From the NCBI GenBank assembly GCA_012513165.1, contig JAAZCT010000253.1:1-8755 (forward strand): a stretch of DNA of 8,755 nucleotides, given 5' to 3'. Positions 5,649 to 8,755 of the stretch are shown piece by piece. The position numbers and the translations under genes are program-made. Numbering within the stretch: the stretch's first letter is position 1; every line of letters begins with the position of its first letter. Origin of the DNA: Actinomycetales bacterium (GTDB lineage: Bacteria > Actinomycetota > Actinomycetes > Propionibacteriales > Nocardioidaceae). The notes below the pieces were generated by a model. The model was not told the origin of the DNA. It did not search any database and was given only the letters and a program-made list of their open reading frames with translations.

Positions 5649-6350
5649 ATGCTCTCGACCGAAGAGATCGCCTCGCGGTACGCCTATCCCCCAGAACTAA
5701 CGAAACCCTGGGTGCGCGTCAATTTCGTGTCAACCATCGACGGAGCAGCCCAAGACCCTTCCGGGGTTTCAGGAGGCCTAGGCGGGCCAGACGACACTGC
5801 CATCTTCGCGGTCCTTCGCAGTCTGGCCGACGTGATTCTGGTGGGGGCCGGCACGGCGCGCGCTGAAGGTTACGGCCCGGTGCGCCATAGCGAAATCCAT
5901 GCCGAAGTTCGCGCTCAGGTCAGTAGCACTGCAACACCCCCGATCGCGGTGGTGAGTCGCGGGCTCGAGGTGCCAGCAAAGCTCGTCGCCCCCGGCCAAC
6001 TGCTGATCACCGCTCGATCGTCCGACCCCGACAAGCGCGCGAGCCTTGCCCGAACAATGGACGTGATCGTTGCCGGAGAGCACGAGATCGATTGGCCCAA
6101 CGCGCTGGCTCAACTAGCTGAACGTGGACTGATACGTGTGTTGTGCGAAGGCGGCCCCCACCTGCATGGCGACTTGATCAAAGCTGACTTGGTCGACGAA
6201 CTGTGCCTCAACGTCGCCACCGTCTTGCTCGGCGGCGAGTCCGCTCGGATCGCCCGCGGAGATGCTGGCACGCCTCGCCCGATGCGGCTAGCCGACACCG
6301 TGACCGGCGAAAATCTGCTCGCAACACGCTGGCTACGCGAGCGCTTTTGA
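5649..6350 (+). CDS. Stand-alone pyrimidine reductase, RibD C-terminal (DHFR-like) domain
   Basis: The protein has 233 residues and is a single RibD_C domain with no deaminase domain. Motifs are WVRVNFVSTIDGAAQ (21-35) with Asn25, Ser28 and Asp31 of the substrate/NADPH pocket, GGLGGPDDTAIFAVLRSLADVI (43-63), GAGTARAEGYGP (66-77) and LCEGGPHLHGDLI (165-177), then DELCLNVATVLLGG. RibD-type reductases use NADPH to reduce the ribosyl side chain of the uracil intermediate of riboflavin synthesis. Actinobacteria often carry a separate gene of this kind. The M. tuberculosis counterpart by position, Rv2671, has been linked to dihydrofolate reductase-like activity and antifolate resistance, so a folate-related role is possible. 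Another ATG at 5642 is out of frame and is not used. It has its own candidate promoter, after the upstream terminator. Confidence 0.88.
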   Translation: MLSTEEIASRYAYPPELTKPWVRVNFVSTIDGAAQDPSGVSGGLGGPDDTAIFAVLRSLADVILVGAGTARAEGYGPVRHSEIHAEVRAQVSSTATPPIAVVSRGLEVPAKLVAPGQLLITARSSDPDKRASLARTMDVIVAGEHEIDWPNALAQLAERGLIRVLCEGGPHLHGDLIKADLVDELCLNVATVLLGGESARIARGDAGTPRPMRLADTVTGENLLATRWLRERF

Positions 6351-6359
6351 CAGACCGTC

Positions 6360-6388
6360 GTGACGAGTTCGCCCCGAGGAACTAGTCT
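6360..6388 (+). promoter_or_regulatory. Candidate leaderless promoter of the 165-residue gene and msrB
   Basis: GTGACG (6360-6365), a 17-base spacer and TAGTCT (6383-6388) end 6 bases before the ATG at 6395. This copies the layout seen before the aidB-like gene (ATGACG, 17 bases, TAGAGT, 6 bases). It implies that transcription starts at the start codon. The 44-base gap after the pyrimidine reductase holds little else. Confidence 0.5.
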
Positions 6389-6394
6389 GAAGAT

Positions 6395-6892
6395 ATGTAC
6401 AACGTCGCCATTCTTTTCGAACGTCAACTCATCGAACTAGACGCGGATCAAATCGCGTCCCTCCACGAGGGCGTCGACGAGGAGATCACCTATCACTTGT
6501 TGCTCCCTGTAACTGAGTCTCAGTTCGCGATCCGCGCTTCCATGGCAGCGTTAAGCGACGGCGTCATTGCTCCTGATCTCGAACCCGATGTGCTCGCAGA
6601 ACTCGAGAACACCGAACGCCTCGCGGGCGAAGAAGGTCTCAACTCCTCGCTCGAATTGTTCCGCGCTCGCAATATGAACGCCACCTCGGCTCTCGCCGAA
6701 GGCGATCCGATCGACGAACTCATCGACCTGGTAAAGCAGTACGACTGCAATGAGGCAATCATCTTGACCGAGCCGCACATTGTGCGCGAGTTCCTGCACA
6801 TCGATTGGGCCTCGCGCGCTCGCCGCAAAATCAACGTGCCGACGCTGCATCTGCTCGAAAACTACACGTTCGGCCAGCAAGCAGCCATATGA
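6395..6892 (+). CDS. Conserved actinobacterial protein of unknown function, Usp-like pattern
   Basis: This acidic 165-residue protein resembles a family that I recall in streptomycetes and relatives, sometimes mislabelled indole-3-glycerol phosphate synthase. It has none of the TIM-barrel motifs of that enzyme. What can be seen is a first strand NVAILFERQLIEL (3-15), a YHLLLPV strand (33-39), and an acidic helical middle (60-95). Then comes EGDPIDELIDLVKQYDCNEAIILT (102-125), followed by the best-conserved-looking block HIVREFLHIDWASRARRKI (128-146) and NVPTLHLLE (147-155). The alternation and the GDP...I..L....D..EAIIL pattern recall UspA-type alpha/beta folds. That is an inference about the fold, not about function. 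The stop overlaps the msrB start by ATGA, so it is co-translated with a methionine sulfoxide repair enzyme. This suggests a role near oxidative stress. There are no membrane segments or signal peptide. Confidence 0.85.
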   Translation: MYNVAILFERQLIELDADQIASLHEGVDEEITYHLLLPVTESQFAIRASMAALSDGVIAPDLEPDVLAELENTERLAGEEGLNSSLELFRARNMNATSALAEGDPIDELIDLVKQYDCNEAIILTEPHIVREFLHIDWASRARRKINVPTLHLLENYTFGQQAAI

Positions 6893-7311
6893 GCGCGCCA
6901 CAGGTTTCCAAGACCGAAGCAGAATGGCGCGCCGAACTCAGCGCAGTCGAGTTTCACGTACTGCGCGAGGCCGGGACCGAACGCCCGTTCAGCAGTTCGT
7001 ATGAACATGACGCGACCGAAGGCGTCTATCGTTGCCGTGGATGCAACGCAGAACTCTTCCGTAGCGACACCAAGTTCGATGCGCAATGCGGGTGGCCCGC
7101 GTTCTATGCGCCGCTCGCGGAAGATCGAGTTCGCTACATCGAAGACGTCACGCTCGGCATGGCTCGCACCGAAGTTCGCTGCAGTGCTTGCGACTCCCAT
7201 TTGGGCCACGTTTTCCGTGGTGAGGGCTTCTCCACGCCGACGGATTTGCGTTACTGCATCAACGGGGTTGCGCTGTCGCTCGAACCAGCACAGGCACCGA
7301 CCGCCGACTAG
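6889..7311 (+). CDS. msrB: Peptide-methionine (R)-S-oxide reductase MsrB
   Basis: MsrB repairs oxidised proteins by reducing methionine-R-sulfoxide residues, with thioredoxin as reductant. At 140 residues it is the usual cytoplasmic single-domain length, without a signal peptide. Zinc-binding pairs are C49/C52 (CRGC) and C98/C101 (CSAC). The catalytic Cys123 lies in LRYCINGVAL (120-129), where most members have RYCINS. The likely resolving Cys67 lies in AQCGWPAF (65-72). HLGHVF (104-109) supplies the active-site histidines. The start at 6889 is chosen because it overlaps the upstream stop as ATGA and because EFHVLREAGTERPFSSSYE (21-39) then falls at the normal place. No strong ribosome site is seen, so it probably depends on coupling with the upstream gene. 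Confidence 0.96.
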   Translation: MSAPQVSKTEAEWRAELSAVEFHVLREAGTERPFSSSYEHDATEGVYRCRGCNAELFRSDTKFDAQCGWPAFYAPLAEDRVRYIEDVTLGMARTEVRCSACDSHLGHVFRGEGFSTPTDLRYCINGVALSLEPAQAPTAD

Positions 7312-7362
7312 TCACAGGACCTCGCCCCGGTGTGTCGAAACGCTCACGGAACGTTTTCTGCC

Positions 7363-7368
7363 TAAGAT
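7363..7368 (+). promoter_or_regulatory. Candidate -10 element, leaderless start of the DUF3000 gene
   Basis: TAAGAT (four of six matches to TATAAT) ends 6 bases before the GTG at 7375, again the leaderless spacing. No good -35 box is visible. The 63-base gap after msrB also holds a weak imperfect stem, GAAACG (7337-7342) with CGTTTTC (7352-7358), which is not strong enough to call a terminator. Confidence 0.45.
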
Positions 7369-7374
7369 CGCGGT

Positions 7375-7953
7375 GTGAGCGCCACCAAGCAACTCGCCGA
7401 CACTCCTGAGGTATTCACTCAGGCGGTAACTGAGATCAATCGACTTCAGGTACGTCCCGAACTCGAGATCTCAGAAATGCCCGCGCCCAGAAAGATCGCT
7501 CCCTATTCCTACGCCATCACCGGCGATGTCTACGACGTTGATGACGAAGTCGGCACGGGCCGTTTCGTCCTGCTTCACGATCCGGCCGGCCACGAAGCCT
7601 GGAACGGCACCTTCCGGTGCGTCACGTTCGCGAAGGCCGAGATCGATCAGGACATGGCAAACGATCCGCTGCTGACCGGCGTCGGCTGGTCGTGGCTCAT
7701 TGATGCGCTCAACCCCAATGGAGCAGAGTTCACCCGCACGGCAGGCAGCGTCACGGTTGTGCGCTCTGACGGTTTCGGCGATTTGGAAGACGACCCGGCC
7801 ACGGCTCAGATTGAGATTCGCGCCTCGTGGACTCCCACTGACACGATCGGCGCGCATGTCGAAGCATGGGCCCAGTTACTCGCACAGATTTCCGGACTGC
7901 CACCCGTGTCCTCAGGGGTCGTTTCCCTCGATAGCAAACGAGCACCTCGTTGA
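7375..7953 (+). CDS. DUF3000 family protein
   Basis: The protein has 192 residues and starts with GTG. I recognise it as the actinobacterial DUF3000 family, which typically sits immediately before the RNase D-like gene, as it does here. Visible features are an N-terminal helix PEVFTQAVTEINRL (10-23), PELEISEMPAPRKIAPYSYAI, then an acidic stretch VYDVDDEVGTGRFVLLHDP. These are followed by EAWNGTFRCVTFAKAEID, GVGWSWLIDAL, SVTVVRSDGFGDL and RASWTP. The C-terminal helix HVEAWAQLLAQISGLPP is the hallmark end of the family. There is no membrane segment, no signal peptide and no catalytic motif that I can name. The function is unknown. The GTG is preferred because a -10 box lies 6 bases upstream; the GTG at 7373 is out of frame. 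Its stop overlaps the start of the next gene, so the two are probably made together. Confidence 0.88.
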   Translation: MSATKQLADTPEVFTQAVTEINRLQVRPELEISEMPAPRKIAPYSYAITGDVYDVDDEVGTGRFVLLHDPAGHEAWNGTFRCVTFAKAEIDQDMANDPLLTGVGWSWLIDALNPNGAEFTRTAGSVTVVRSDGFGDLEDDPATAQIEIRASWTPTDTIGAHVEAWAQLLAQISGLPPVSSGVVSLDSKRAPR

Positions 7954-8755
7954 GCGGAGAAACCGAATCCCCCACCCCGGAGCCACTCCCTCGGCTAGGC
8001 CTACGGGAGGCTCTCGGTAACGTCATCGACACCGAGGACGAACTCGCTTGGGCTTGCGCGCAACTTTCACTCGGCGACGGACCGATCGGCATAGACGCCG
8101 AGCGCGCTTCGGGCTATCGGTATTCGCAACGCGCCTATTTGATCCAAGTGCGTCGGCACGGTTCGGGCACGTTCCTGATCGACCCGACCGGCTTCGCCGA
8201 TTTGAGCGAACTCAATGAGGTCATCGGTTCGCACGAGTGGATCCTGCACGCGGCCACCCAAGACTTGGTGTGTTTGCGAGATGAGGGCCTGCGCCCAACG
8301 TCACTGTTTGATACCGAACTTGCTGGGCGCTTGTTGAACTTGCCACGAGTCGGCTTGGCTGCTTTGGTCGAACATTATCTGGGCATGTCGATGGCCAAGG
8401 AACATTCAGCCGCCGATTGGTCGACTCGCCCGTTACCCGAATCGTGGCTGGAATATGCCGCACTCGATGTCGAAGTGTTAGCTGAACTCCGCGAGGCCGT
8501 CATCGCTGATCTCGAGGGCGCAGAGAAGATGGGTTGGGCCACCGAAGAGTTTGAGTCGCTGCTCGATTTCGCTGGCCCGGCAGCCCGCGTTGATCCGTGG
8601 CGCCGCACCTCGGGCATCCACAAAGTTCGTGACCGACGCACCTTGGCACGCGTGCGCGAATTGTGGCTAGCCCGCAACGACTTGGCACAAGAACTCGATA
8701 TTTCGCCTGGCCGGATCCTGCGTGATCAATCGATGCTTGCGTTAGCGCTCGATCA
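7950..8755 (+). CDS. rnd: RNase D-like 3'-5' exonuclease with HRDC domain, C-terminus cut off
   Basis: The frame is open to the right edge, giving 268 residues of a protein usually about 400 long. It is a DEDDy-type exonuclease: Exo I GIDAERASGYRYSQRAYLIQ (47-66) with Asp49 and Glu51, Exo II WILHAATQDLVCLRDEGL (97-114) with Asp105, and Exo III YAALDVEVL (169-177) with Tyr169 and Asp173. FDTELAGRLLN and an EHYLG segment match the RNase D fold. An HRDC nucleic-acid-binding domain begins near residue 225 (RDRRTLARVRELWLARNDLAQ). RNase D trims the 3' ends of tRNA and other small RNAs. The start is unusual: in this frame there is a stop at 7932-7934 and the only early start codon is TTG at 7950, which overlaps the DUF3000 stop as TTGA. 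Translational coupling would explain the weak start. Confidence 0.92.
   Translation, partial: MSGETESPTPEPLPRLGLREALGNVIDTEDELAWACAQLSLGDGPIGIDAERASGYRYSQRAYLIQVRRHGSGTFLIDPTGFADLSELNEVIGSHEWILHAATQDLVCLRDEGLRPTSLFDTELAGRLLNLPRVGLAALVEHYLGMSMAKEHSAADWSTRPLPESWLEYAALDVEVLAELREAVIADLEGAEKMGWATEEFESLLDFAGPAARVDPWRRTSGIHKVRDRRTLARVRELWLARNDLAQELDISPGRILRDQSMLALALD

Noticed and set aside
5642..5866. ATG at 5642 starting a 74-codon frame
   Set aside because: It is out of frame with the pyrimidine reductase, whose conserved N-terminus begins at 5649, and the product is a basic, featureless shadow.
7337..7358. Stem-loop GAAACG/CGTTTTC between msrB and the DUF3000 gene as a terminator
   Set aside because: It has only six pairs with a bulge and a short T-run, too weak to claim; transcription may well continue from msrB.
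1..8755. Defence system, mobile element, CRISPR array or biosynthetic cluster
   Set aside because: No transposase, integrase, direct-repeat array or defence domain was seen; all genes belong to core metabolism, repair or RNA processing families.

Overview
The window looks like a chromosomal stretch of an actinobacterium (Actinomycetota) of moderately high GC. The evidence is a mycobacterial-type ferredoxin-dependent sulfite reductase, a DUF3000 gene directly followed by an RNase D-like gene, a stand-alone pyrimidine reductase, and several operons whose first start codon lies only 5-6 bases downstream of a -10-like hexamer (leaderless transcripts). The exact lineage cannot be read from the sequence. 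I see no mobile element, tRNA, rRNA or CRISPR, and nothing that suggests recent transfer.

Left (1-2671): two divergent genes share a 103-base intergenic region. On the minus strand is the N-terminal 307 residues of an FAD-linked oxidase of the alkylglycerone-phosphate-synthase type, cut by the window edge. On the plus strand is a full-length AidB-type acyl-CoA dehydrogenase.

Centre (2672-5592): a sulfur assimilation and siroheme unit. It runs in order: a 26-residue leader peptide with two cysteine codons, ferredoxin-sulfite reductase, a 57-residue protein with two CxxC pairs (CysX-like), and a sirohydrochlorin chelatase. The last three genes overlap by ATGA junctions, and a long stem-loop closes the unit. 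The leader peptide ends in bases that can pair over 10 bp (one bulge) with the sulfite reductase Shine-Dalgarno, including its last cysteine codon. This predicts a cysteine-responsive translational attenuator and is the main find. The chelatase would supply iron for the siroheme that the reductase needs, so one switch could set both enzyme and cofactor.

Right (5593-8755): a housekeeping cluster, all on the plus strand: stand-alone RibD C-terminal-type pyrimidine reductase; a 165-residue conserved actinobacterial protein of unknown function; methionine-R-sulfoxide reductase msrB, overlapping it by ATGA; a DUF3000 protein; and an RNase D-like exonuclease with a TTG start overlapping the DUF3000 stop and cut by the right edge. 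From memory, this order resembles Mycobacterium tuberculosis Rv2671-Rv2674-Rv2680-Rv2681, with the heme genes that lie between msrB and the DUF3000 gene there (Rv2676c-Rv2678c) absent here.
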